In this document: positions 1 to 7,250 of the stretch, in pieces
Numbering within the stretch: position 1 is the stretch's first letter
Layout: each line of letters starts with the position of its first letter
Origin: Deltaproteobacteria bacterium UBA3076
GTDB taxonomy: Bacteria > Desulfobacterota > Dissulfuribacteria > Dissulfuribacterales > UBA3076
Reading direction: 5' to 3'
Length of the DNA: 16,943 nucleotides
Assembly (NCBI GenBank): GCA_002367355.1
Contig: DFBQ01000027.1
Location: 5,020 to 21,962 of the forward strand
Notes under the pieces: generated by a model
The model's input: only the letters and a program-made list of their open reading frames with translations
Told to the model about the DNA's origin: nothing
Database searches by the model: none
Position numbers and translations under genes: made by a program

Positions 1-43
1 CGGTCTGGTCGCCCTGACAAGACAGCTAATCGCTCCACTTAGG

Positions 44-775
44 TTACAGATTTAACGGAACAAGTTCTATCTGTCCCCAGATCCCAAGTTTTGTTCCCTT
101 TATAATCACTCCTCCCAGGATTCCGGAAATTTCTTGTAAGGCATTGAGGCCCGGGTCTATATCTCTTTCTGTTCTTACCATATTCCCTATAGATGTTGCA
201 GTTGCATCTGCCAAAGATACGGATTGAGAGACTATAGTCACTGCATCTGCCTTTCCAAGACTCCTTGAATGACCCACTGTACCCGATGAGGTGCATATTC
301 CCAAAGGCATCCGGCCGGGAGCAACGGCAATGCCGACTCGTCCGCTAAGTGGTGAAGTGCCTGCCCAAATGGCTGAAGTAATTGGCTCAAGGACCCTGAG
401 GAATATGTCTCCACCATTTTCCACTATAACCTCACCTGAAGTAAGCTCCGCACACCTCTTGCCTATATGCTGGGCAATAGCTCCGGCCACTGCGGCCATT
501 GGGCCGACACCAGCGGTGGCGGAACTTTCTAACATATCCCTGACTATGGAAGGGGCAAAAGGGTCGTCAGGTAAGGGGATATAGCTTTCGAGAAAACCAG
601 GGTGGCTGCGGGCATAATCCTCAATAGAGAGCCGGACCTCTATGACCCATGTTGAGACCTCATTTTCAAGATTGCGGTCAGCCTGTATGTGAAGGTCTGT
701 TTCCTGGTGGCGGACTTGAAAGCCGGTCAGGCCGTTTCCGGCTATAAAAGAACGGTATGCGCGCTTTTCTCCCAC
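44..775 (-). CDS. UPF0280 family (ApbE-like, COG2122) protein
   Basis: A 243-residue protein, the normal size for UPF0280, a family structurally related to the flavin transferase ApbE. The recognisable family stretches are the glycine/alanine-rich segment GVGPMAAVAGAIAQ near residues 90-103, VENGGDIFLR near 118-127, SSGTVGHSRSLGKADAVT near 163-180 and SLADATATSIGN near 187-198, which resembles the ApbE alanine/aspartate motif. The start is GTG at 775, five bases after the gpsA stop. No strong Shine-Dalgarno precedes it, so it is probably translated by coupling to gpsA. Biochemical activity is not certain. From memory, COG2122 members in anaerobes have been linked to sulfide-dependent homocysteine synthesis together with COG1900 and a NIL-ferredoxin protein, neither of which is in this window. 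Last gene of the gyrA-gpsA cluster; family assignment is firm, function is not. Confidence 0.85.
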   Translation of the reverse strand: MGEKRAYRSFIAGNGLTGFQVRHQETDLHIQADRNLENEVSTWVIEVRLSIEDYARSHPGFLESYIPLPDDPFAPSIVRDMLESSATAGVGPMAAVAGAIAQHIGKRCAELTSGEVIVENGGDIFLRVLEPITSAIWAGTSPLSGRVGIAVAPGRMPLGICTSSGTVGHSRSLGKADAVTIVSQSVSLADATATSIGNMVRTERDIDPGLNALQEISGILGGVIIKGTKLGIWGQIELVPLNL

Positions 776-780
776 GGGCT

Positions 781-1842
781 TCAGGCCAGAATATCCCCAA
801 GTTCCTGACGTGGGGGTCGCGTGAGCAACTCGTTAACAGCATCTTTAGGGTCAAGGCCTTGGTACAGCACCCTGTAGACCTGATTCGTAATGGGCATCTC
901 GACCTTGTACTTCTCAGCCATGGCATAGACTGAGTTTGTAGTCTTGATACCTTCTGCCACCATGCTCATTTCCTTCAGTATGGTCTTAATGGACAGGCCC
1001 TGACCCAGCTTCAGGCCAACCTGGCGATTTCGGCTCAGGTCTCCGGTACAGGTAAGCACAAGATCTCCAAGACCGGCAAGCCCTGCAAAGGTCAGAGGAT
1101 TTGCACCCAACCTCATACCCAGGCGCGACATCTCTGCAAGGCCCCTGGTAATCAGGGCCGCTCTTGTATTGGTCCCAAATCCCATACCGTCTGATATGCC
1201 GGAGGCGATAGCTATGACGTTTTTTAAAGCCCCGCCCAGTTGAACACCCATAAGATCCAAGCTGGTATAAACCCTGAAGGTCTCAGTAGTAAAAAGGTCC
1301 TGGAGACCGGTACACAGTTTATGTTCTGAAGCTGCTATTGTGACAGCAGTCGGGATGGAAGATGCCACTTCCTGAGCAAAACTTGGGCCGGAAAGGGCAG
1401 CTAACCTGCCGGATAGCCTTGAGGGAAGCACTTCCTCCATGATCTCCGTCATGGTGAGCAATGTCCTGTTTTCTATCCCCTTGCTGGCAGAGACCAGGGC
1501 ATAAGGAAGATTTGGTGATTTGGTGATTTGGTGATTTGGTGATTGTGAAAGATCGTCAAGGGCCATCGAGACCTGTTTGGCGACCTCTCTGAGACCATGT
1601 GAGGGCACTACAAAGAGAATGACCTCTTTATCTGTGACGGCTTTTGAAATATCTGAGGTGATTTCCAGTGCTGCGGGCAATTCTATGCCTGGGAGGTATG
1701 ATTTATTTTCACGGCTCTTGCGGATTTGTCTCGCAAGTTCCTGGTTCCTGGCCCAGAGTACTGTTTTAATTCCTTTGTTGGCCAGAAGTACGGCAAGAGC
1801 AGTTCCCCAGCTCCCGGCCCCCAATACTCCTACCCGTTTCAT
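781..1842 (-). CDS. gpsA: NAD(P)-dependent glycerol-3-phosphate dehydrogenase
   Basis: Reduces dihydroxyacetone phosphate to sn-glycerol-3-phosphate in the cytoplasm, the entry to phospholipid synthesis. The 353-residue protein opens with a Rossmann motif GAGSWGTA (8-15). It has the SASKGIE segment (118-124), the catalytic lysine context GGALKNV (203-209, K207) and the family signature AGLAGLGDLVLTCTGDLSRN (253-272). The ATG overlaps the gyrA stop (ATGA, 1839-1842), and AGGA lies about six bases upstream inside gyrA, so the pair is translationally coupled. An unusual segment at residues 100-111 (QSPNHQITKSPN) is encoded by 4.5 copies of an 8-bp repeat. It falls on the loop before the β-strand that leads to the SASKG motif, and adds roughly ten residues compared with what I recall of the family. 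The frame is intact throughout, so the gene is probably functional. Confidence 0.95.
   Translation of the reverse strand: MKRVGVLGAGSWGTALAVLLANKGIKTVLWARNQELARQIRKSRENKSYLPGIELPAALEITSDISKAVTDKEVILFVVPSHGLREVAKQVSMALDDLSQSPNHQITKSPNLPYALVSASKGIENRTLLTMTEIMEEVLPSRLSGRLAALSGPSFAQEVASSIPTAVTIAASEHKLCTGLQDLFTTETFRVYTSLDLMGVQLGGALKNVIAIASGISDGMGFGTNTRAALITRGLAEMSRLGMRLGANPLTFAGLAGLGDLVLTCTGDLSRNRQVGLKLGQGLSIKTILKEMSMVAEGIKTTNSVYAMAEKYKVEMPITNQVYRVLYQGLDPKDAVNELLTRPPRQELGDILA
1509..1544 (-). repeat. 4.5 x 8-bp tandem repeat inside gpsA
   Basis: Perfect tandem copies of GATTTGGT (plus strand), starting at 1509, 1517, 1525 and 1533, with a half copy at 1541-1544. Because 8 is not a multiple of 3, the coding strand cycles through all three frames and gives an 8-residue peptide period (SPNHQITK, then SPN). 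Gain or loss of one or two copies would shift the gpsA frame; three copies would keep it. Confidence 0.95.
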
Positions 1843-4295
1843 TCCTCGTCCTGTTCAGCCAGCTTTGCCACTGCTGCCAGGTGGTCTCCTTCCCGAATCC
1901 GTATCAGGCGCACGCCCTGGGTAGATCGGCCGATTGTACGTATGTCCTGAACGCCTATTCGGATGATATTCCCGCCGGCACCAATCAGCATGACCTCGTC
2001 ATGGCCATTTACAAGGATTACACCTACTACATGGCCCACCTTTTCTGTGGTCTTGATATTGATTACGCCCCTTCCACCCCTTGACTGCACACGGTACTCG
2101 CTCACCTGAGTCCGCTTTCCGTATCCGTTCTCAGTGACCGTAAACAGTGTGTTCTGGGCTTCTGAGATTACCACCATTGCGACCACGCGGTCCCCTTTTG
2201 CGAGTTTAATGCCCCGCACACCTGCCGCTGTGCGACCCATGGATCTTACATTGTTTTCCGGAAAGCGAATACTGTGTCCGTGCCTGGTGCCAAGAAATAT
2301 ATCAGCCTGACCATCAGTAATGGCGGCTGCTATGATTTCGTCGCTTTCGCGTACCGTGGCCGCAATTATACCTGTCGGCCTGGGCCTTGAAAATGCTTCA
2401 AGAGAGGTCTTTTTGACCACTCCGTTCTTTGTTGCCATAATCACAAAACGATCCGGTTCAAAGGTACGTACCGGCACGACAGCGGCAATATGCTCATTGG
2501 CCTCCCTGTCAATCGGCAAAAGATTTACCAGGGCTTTGCCGCGGCTCATCCTGGATGCCTGTGGAATCTCATAGACCTTCAGCCAGTAAAGCCTTCCCAG
2601 ATTGCTGAAGCAGAGGAAATAATCATGAGTGGAGGCCACAAATAGATCAGCAACAAAATCTTCCTGCTTTTTGGATAGTCCGGTGATACCCTTCCCGCCG
2701 CGTCTCTGGCTGTGATACAGGCTCAGAGGGTTACGTTTGATATAGCCAGTGTGTGATAATGTTACCACCATGTCCTCTTCAACTATTAGATCTTCGATAT
2801 TGATCTCTTCAGGGTCTCCTATTAACTCAGTGCGCCTGGGAATAGCGTATTCATCCTTAAGGACTCTGAGCTCTTTTTCAATAATTTCTAGGACCAGGGC
2901 ATCACTTGCCAGGATTTCTTTATAGCTTTCGATGTTGTTCAGGAGTTGCTGATAATCTTCCAGGATCTTTTTCCGCTCAAGGCCGGTCAGGCGCTGAAGT
3001 TTCATGTCGAGAATTGCCTGGGCCTGAATGGTCGTGAGTCCGAAATGCTCAATAAGTCCTGATTTGGCCTCCGCAGGTGTGCTCGATCCCCGAATCAGGG
3101 CCACCACCTTGTCCAGGTTGTCAAGAGCGATCTTAAGGCCCTCGAGTATATGGGCGCGCTCTTCGGCCTTCTTAAGATCATATGTGGTGCGCCTGATGAT
3201 TACGGTTTTTCTGTGCTGGAGGAAGTGGGCCAGGACCTCTTTGAGGTTGAGGAGTTCCGGTCTGTTATTGACTATGGCGAGAAGGATTGTCCCAAAAGAA
3301 CCCTCCATGGCCGTGTGTTTATAGAGGTGGTTGAGGATTACCTGGGCGATTCCCTCTTTCTTCAGTTCTACTACGATTCTCATTCCATCCCGGTCGGATT
3401 CATCCCGCACAGCATGGATCCCTTCAATCTTTTTATCACGGGCAAGTTGGGCGATCTTTTCCACCAGTTTTGCTTTGTTAACCTGGTATGGGATTTGGTT
3501 AATAACTATGTGTTCCCGCTTGCCTTTGGCTTGTTGCTCCACTACAGCCCTGGCCCGCATTTTGATGATTCCGCGTCCTGTCTCATAGGCTGACTTGATG
3601 CCGCTTTTCCCACAAATAAAGCCGGCGGTTGGAAAGTCCGGCCCTGGAATATATTCCATAATATCGGCTACGGTCATGTTCGGATTTCGTATAAGGGCGA
3701 TCAGCGCATCCACTACCTCATCGAGATTGTGAGGAGGAATGTTGGTGGCCATTCCCACGGCTATACCGGATGAACCATTGATTAATAAATTCGGCACCTT
3801 GGAGGGAAGCACTAAGGGTTCTTCAAGGGAGTTGTCGTAATTAGCGACAAAATCTACGGTTTCCTTATCGATATCCGCCATGAGTTCATGGGCCAGTTTG
3901 GTTTGACGGATTTCGGTGTAACGCATGGCTGCAGGGGCATCTCCGTCGACTGATCCAAAATTCCCCTGACCGTCGATAAGGGGGTAGCCCATGGAAAAAT
4001 CCTGGGCCATTCGAACTATGGTGTCGTAAACTGCCGTGTCTCCGTGGGGGTGGTACTTACCTATGACATCGCCCACTATGCGGGCTGACTTCTTATACGG
4101 TTTATTATAGTCGTTTCTCAGGTCCTGCATGGCATAGAGGATGCGCCTGTGCACCGGCTTGAGTCCATCCCGGACGTCGGGCAGGGCCCTTCCGATTATC
4201 ACGCTCATGGCATAATCGAGATAGGACTTCTTGAGTTCTTCGGCAATGCCGCACGACTTAGTGGTTTCAGAAAATAATTCTATCTGTTCCTGCAT
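1839..4295 (-). CDS. gyrA: DNA gyrase subunit A
   Basis: Breakage-reunion subunit of the type IIA topoisomerase that introduces negative supercoils. At 818 residues it is full length. The winged-helix domain contains [18 protein letters not shown] (81-98), the catalytic tyrosine Y126 in AAMRYTE and the tower/coiled-coil domain (about 350-490). The GyrA box QRRGGKG (530-536) opens the C-terminal β-pinwheel, which marks it as gyrase rather than topoisomerase IV. At the two main quinolone-determining positions (E. coli S83 and D87) it has T87 and D91. The pinwheel is complete and ends in a short acidic tail. The ATG at 4295 has CAGGAG about eight bases upstream. gyrB is not in the window. The gene follows nikR by 57 bases on the same strand and overlaps gpsA by four bases. 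Confidence 0.98.
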   Translation of the reverse strand: MQEQIELFSETTKSCGIAEELKKSYLDYAMSVIIGRALPDVRDGLKPVHRRILYAMQDLRNDYNKPYKKSARIVGDVIGKYHPHGDTAVYDTIVRMAQDFSMGYPLIDGQGNFGSVDGDAPAAMRYTEIRQTKLAHELMADIDKETVDFVANYDNSLEEPLVLPSKVPNLLINGSSGIAVGMATNIPPHNLDEVVDALIALIRNPNMTVADIMEYIPGPDFPTAGFICGKSGIKSAYETGRGIIKMRARAVVEQQAKGKREHIVINQIPYQVNKAKLVEKIAQLARDKKIEGIHAVRDESDRDGMRIVVELKKEGIAQVILNHLYKHTAMEGSFGTILLAIVNNRPELLNLKEVLAHFLQHRKTVIIRRTTYDLKKAEERAHILEGLKIALDNLDKVVALIRGSSTPAEAKSGLIEHFGLTTIQAQAILDMKLQRLTGLERKKILEDYQQLLNNIESYKEILASDALVLEIIEKELRVLKDEYAIPRRTELIGDPEEINIEDLIVEEDMVVTLSHTGYIKRNPLSLYHSQRRGGKGITGLSKKQEDFVADLFVASTHDYFLCFSNLGRLYWLKVYEIPQASRMSRGKALVNLLPIDREANEHIAAVVPVRTFEPDRFVIMATKNGVVKKTSLEAFSRPRPTGIIAATVRESDEIIAAAITDGQADIFLGTRHGHSIRFPENNVRSMGRTAAGVRGIKLAKGDRVVAMVVISEAQNTLFTVTENGYGKRTQVSEYRVQSRGGRGVINIKTTEKVGHVVGVILVNGHDEVMLIGAGGNIIRIGVQDIRTIGRSTQGVRLIRIREGDHLAAVAKLAEQDEE

Positions 4296-4352
4296 TTTAG
4301 CAGACTCCTGACTTGTATTGGTATTACTGTGAAGGAGGGGTCGATGTGATGT

Positions 4353-4796
4353 TTAACTGAGGCTGGTCCCTGTAGTGGTCATGGTAAGCCGGCAGTGTTT
4401 CACACCCTTAAGGGCTTTTAACTTGTAGGATAAATTGCGCAGGGCATCCGGTTCCCCACGGACAATGACTACCTCCAGACAGTTGTGATGATCCAGGTGG
4501 ACATGCTGTGACACTATAACATGGTCTGGATAATTGTGTTGAATATCAATAATTGAATCTACCAACTCCCTCTTGTGGTGGTCAAATACATAAGCAATAA
4601 CGCCCACCACCTTTTGTCCTTCAAACTCTTTTTCCCACTCCTGTTCTATTAATTTTTCCCTTATCAGGTCGCGAATGGCCTCTGATCTGTTACTGTATTC
4701 TCGCTCTCTGATGTATTTATCAAAGGCACGAATCAGATCATGAGGAATAGAGACTCCGAATCTTGTTATTGACTTATCTTCTTCTATTTCTTTCAT
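4353..4796 (-). CDS. nikR: Nickel-responsive transcriptional regulator NikR
   Basis: A 147-residue ribbon-helix-helix/ACT-type repressor that binds DNA when loaded with Ni(II). The N-terminal RHH domain is ITRFGVSIPHDLIRAFD (10-26) followed by the second helix pair NRSEAIRDLIREKL (36-49). The C-terminal domain carries all four square-planar nickel ligands at family spacing: H87 (IQHNYP), H98 and H100 (SQHVHLDHH) and C106 (HHNCLE). There are eight residues before the first β-strand, a short N-terminal extension. No clear Shine-Dalgarno lies before the ATG at 4796, but no other start fits. No nickel transporter, hydrogenase or urease gene is nearby, so its targets lie elsewhere. It sits directly upstream of gyrA on the same strand, with no terminator visible in the 57-base gap. 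Confidence 0.95.
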   Translation of the reverse strand: MKEIEEDKSITRFGVSIPHDLIRAFDKYIREREYSNRSEAIRDLIREKLIEQEWEKEFEGQKVVGVIAYVFDHHKRELVDSIIDIQHNYPDHVIVSQHVHLDHHNCLEVVIVRGEPDALRNLSYKLKALKGVKHCRLTMTTTGTSLS

Positions 4797-4822
4797 ATGA
4801 TTTCTAAGATAAATAGTAACCG

Positions 4823-4854
4823 TTCAGGGGTTCAAAGGTTCATAGGTTCAGGGT
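4823..4854 (-). repeat. Degenerate 8-bp tandem repeats upstream of nikR
   Basis: Four adjacent octamers on the plus strand: TTCAGGGG, TTCAAAGG, TTCATAGG and TTCAGGGT. They share TTCA at positions 1-4 and vary mainly at 5-6. The tract lies 26-58 bases upstream of the nikR ATG, in the place where its promoter would be expected. Confidence 0.85.
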
Positions 4855-4955
4855 TATATTAATGAAACCGGGAATCTATATACATAGGAAAACGAACAAA
4901 CTCCAGGTTTGTCTCCGAATCAAATCCTTAAATTTCATGCCACAATTTCCCCGAT

Positions 4956-4976
4956 GACTAATGACCTATGACTAAT
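4956..4976. repeat. Degenerate 7-bp tandem repeats
   Basis: Three adjacent heptamers: GACTAAT, GACCTAT and GACTAAT. The tract lies between nikR and the secretin terminator. It resembles the short tandemly repeated repetitive (STRR) heptamers described in cyanobacteria, though that comparison rests only on form. Confidence 0.75.
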
Positions 4977-5031
4977 TTCACTAAACCATTGTGGCGACAT
5001 ATTGTCAATGAGTTAAGGCTGTTAAGCGCTT

Positions 5032-5058
5032 AATAAAAAAAGGCCCTGGGAAGGGCCT
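5032..5058 (-). terminator. Rho-independent terminator of the secretin gene
   Basis: Read on the minus strand, a perfect 7-bp stem AGGCCCT/AGGGCCT (5058-5041) closes on a 4-base loop and is followed at once by a U-run (plus strand AAAAAA at 5035-5040). It lies about 80 bases past the secretin stop codon and separates that gene from nikR, so nikR-gyrA should have its own promoter. There is no T-run on the plus-strand side. Confidence 0.9.
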
Positions 5059-5136
5059 AAAAGGGGCTTGGGAAGGTCGGATAGCTCCCGTTAGTCACGA
5101 ATTTGACCTGCATTTAGTGTATAATCTGCTCTGAAT

Positions 5137-6990
5137 TTACATAGGAAGGATGCGAGGTCGAAGAATAATTATCAATTCCTTTCTTGTTTTTGACTTGATC
5201 TCATTCTTAAATGCCCATTTGACCCATGGAATTTTCCCAAGTAATGGTATTTCCGAACTGTTATTGGTGCTGACTTCATCAATCAACCCGCCCAGAATCA
5301 GCAAATCACCATCCCGGACCTTTGCCATGGTTGACATCTGACGGAGTTTTACTTCGGGTAGCCCGACTTCAAATTCACTATTTTTACCAAACGTCCTGTA
5401 CTTAAGTGGTTTTTTGAGTTGAGAAGTTACAGGAGTCAAATATAAGACCACTTCATCATCTCCAAGCACATTACATACAACGGAGAAAGCTATGCCGGAC
5501 AGGATGTCATCAGTTTCAACAGTAAAGGTTTCCGTGCCGGAGATCCCGGTAGTCACGGTTTTTTTTATGTCACGGATATAGCGGATAGATTCACCAACTG
5601 TCAGAACACCTGGAGACCCGTTGAGCAAATTCAGACGAGGTTCTGATAGAGTATGTACTTTACCCTGTTCGTCAAGTGCATTGACAAATATATTGAAATC
5701 TGTGGAGGCGAGATTGATTTTTCCAAGCAGGCGCAGTCCTTCACGGGTATGGGCACCTAAATCGGTGTAATCTACCTCGTATACATTGCCTTGATCACCG
5801 TATTCAATATTGCCTCCGATTAAAGCGGAACCTCTTTGAACGGCCTTAAATACCTGGGACCAGTCAATTCCTCTTGATGACCCTTCTGAAAGTTCTACCT
5901 CAAGGATGTGGGCCTGGATAGACACCTGGCGATACAGCCACGATTTGAAAGTGTTGATATAGTCTGCAACGCGCTTTTGAAGCAAAGGGGATGCGTCCAC
6001 TGTTATAATGCCCAGGGATTCATCAATGGTGTATGAACCCTTTCCTAATTTCACCCATTCTTTGGACGTCGCAGTGGGTTCTTCAGTTTCCCCCTTTTTG
6101 TTCTGAGATTGTCTCTCCTTCTTTTGCATATCTTGAGAGGTCTGAGCAGCGGTTGATGTTAACGTCTCCCGTTCAACGCCTTCCATCTCCCATATTTCCA
6201 GTATTTGATCCAGGTTTTGTCTAAAATTCTTCCACAAGTCATAGCGATTGACATACCGAAGATTCTTCTCCTTGGCCCAATCTTTTCCGGAATCATCCGA
6301 AACGGTAGCAAGACTTACCTCCCCAAGATTGTCAGTGTTGGTGGTCCCACCAAGCATATTACCACCTATAGCAGCGGTAAACGTGTAGGATACGTTCGGC
6401 ATGGATACCTGATAGGTCTTTGCCTGTTTATACCCAATGATGAGCGTATCATTCTTGAATTCAAAGAAATAATCCAGTTGACGAAGGACATTATCCAATG
6501 CTACCCAGAAATCATCGACTGCCTTGATGTCGACATCCACCGTCGCGTTTGGGTTGGCATCTGCATTCCAGCTAACATTAAAATCTTTCAAGTTTGCAAG
6601 TCCCTTAATAATGTCCCGCAAGACTACTTTCCCGCTCTGAGATTCTATGTTTGCGCCGACCTTCAGCTCAGGAAGCCCTATCGCACTTTCTTTAACTTGT
6701 ATATCTTCGACAGTGAACGAAGGTTGCCAGCTCACGGAAGGACGGGATGGTGCGGGAGCACTGTAAGGGACAGACTGTTCTTCAAGCTGAACTTCAGCCT
6801 GTGAGCTTGCGTTTGCATCTTCTATTTCCTGGTCAGTCTGAGGTTGAGCTTCAGGAGCGGATGTACGGCTTTGCTTGGAGGCTACGCAACCGGTCATGAA
6901 TCCAATTATCAGGAATAACAGGAACATACCCTCACTATAGTGCCGGATGCGATGTAATCTGTTGTTTAATTTATTCATATCGGAGTACAT
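5137..6990 (-). CDS. Lipoprotein secretin, MshL/PilQ type
   Basis: A 617-residue outer-membrane channel of the secretin superfamily, the kind that passes type IV pili, MSHA pili or type II secretion substrates. Order: hydrophobic signal with lipobox MTGC (C35); a flexible Pro/Glu/Ser-rich linker (about 40-95); an STN-like periplasmic domain (about 115-188); a charged low-complexity insert (about 276-310); a second N-domain (about 318-368); and the secretin barrel domain (about 445-613). The barrel has the hallmark VRDGDLLILGGLIDE (558-572), then PLLGKIPWVKWAFK (582-595) and ELIIILRPRI (605-614). The ATG at 6990 follows GGAGGG by six bases. The lipid anchor suggests self-targeting to the outer membrane. 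No pilin, ATPase or platform gene adjoins it, so the partner machine is encoded elsewhere. A terminator follows at 5032-5058. MshL-like is the best fit; the exact pathway is uncertain. Confidence 0.92.
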   Translation of the reverse strand: MYSDMNKLNNRLHRIRHYSEGMFLLFLIIGFMTGCVASKQSRTSAPEAQPQTDQEIEDANASSQAEVQLEEQSVPYSAPAPSRPSVSWQPSFTVEDIQVKESAIGLPELKVGANIESQSGKVVLRDIIKGLANLKDFNVSWNADANPNATVDVDIKAVDDFWVALDNVLRQLDYFFEFKNDTLIIGYKQAKTYQVSMPNVSYTFTAAIGGNMLGGTTNTDNLGEVSLATVSDDSGKDWAKEKNLRYVNRYDLWKNFRQNLDQILEIWEMEGVERETLTSTAAQTSQDMQKKERQSQNKKGETEEPTATSKEWVKLGKGSYTIDESLGIITVDASPLLQKRVADYINTFKSWLYRQVSIQAHILEVELSEGSSRGIDWSQVFKAVQRGSALIGGNIEYGDQGNVYEVDYTDLGAHTREGLRLLGKINLASTDFNIFVNALDEQGKVHTLSEPRLNLLNGSPGVLTVGESIRYIRDIKKTVTTGISGTETFTVETDDILSGIAFSVVCNVLGDDEVVLYLTPVTSQLKKPLKYRTFGKNSEFEVGLPEVKLRQMSTMAKVRDGDLLILGGLIDEVSTNNSSEIPLLGKIPWVKWAFKNEIKSKTRKELIIILRPRILPM

Positions 6991-7028
6991 CTTCGTCCCT
7001 CCATACCCGAATCGACTAGTCCCAATAT

Positions 7029-7034
7029 ATTATA
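7029..7034 (-). promoter_or_regulatory. Possible -10 box of the secretin gene
   Basis: TATAAT on the minus strand, placed so that transcription would begin about 30 bases before the ATG at 6990. No good -35 hexamer is found 16-18 bases upstream, so this is only a suggestion. Confidence 0.3.
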
Positions 7035-7094
7035 GATACAAAAAGCCAATGAGGAAGTTATTTAGTAACTTCTTAATAACTCAGGGTAAGATGT

Positions 7095-7166
7095 CTGGAT
7101 TCCCGCCTTCGCGGGAATGACGTTTGGATGTAACTGCCCGTCATTCCCGCGAAGGCAGGAATCCAG
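7095..7166. repeat. Paired dRS3/REP-like palindromes (head-to-head inverted repeat)
   Basis: Two 28-base arms (7095-7122 and 7139-7166) are inverted copies of each other with one mismatch and a 16-base spacer. Each arm is itself a hairpin with 8-bp stem ATTCCCGC/GCGGGAAT and 4-base loop (7099-7118 and its mirror at 7143-7162). It fits the form ATTCCC-N8-GGGAAT, the consensus I recall for neisserial dRS3 elements; similar repeats are common between genes in many proteobacterial genomes. Looser inverted similarity continues outward (about 7075-7092 against 7184-7202). It lies between the divergent secretin and aminotransferase genes. Confidence 0.9.
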
Positions 7167-7250
7167 TGAATAGTCGCAAAAAGTAATCTACCCCAAGTTA
7201 TTCCCCCCCCGGCCCTAAGTCTGTTGAGTCTTCATTGAGGTATAATTAAC

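Larger units (their letters stand above)
4797..5136. other. Intergenic region between nikR and the secretin gene
   Basis: About 340 bases without a convincing coding frame on either strand. It holds the secretin terminator at its distal end (5032-5058) and two degenerate short-repeat tracts (4823-4854 and 4956-4976). The nikR promoter must lie here if nikR is not read from the secretin gene. I see no convincing -35/-10 pair and no two half-sites matching the NikR operators I know (GTATGA-N16-TCATAC or variants). Confidence 0.7.

Noticed and set aside
1..43. Possible gene or RNA at the left edge
   Set aside because: Only 43 bases lie beyond the UPF0280 stop, with no recognisable feature.
4797..4822. 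NikR autoregulatory operator upstream of nikR
   Set aside because: A single GTAAC-like half-site is present but no properly spaced partner was found.
7054..7072. Hairpin GAAGTTA-tttag-TAACTTC in the divergent promoter region as a terminator
   Set aside because: No gene ends toward it and no U-run follows; it may be an operator or chance.
7241..7246. TATAAT immediately before the aminotransferase ATG
   Set aside because: It ends four bases before the start codon, so transcription would begin inside the gene, and no -35 lies 16-18 bases upstream (TTGAGT is only 11 bases away).
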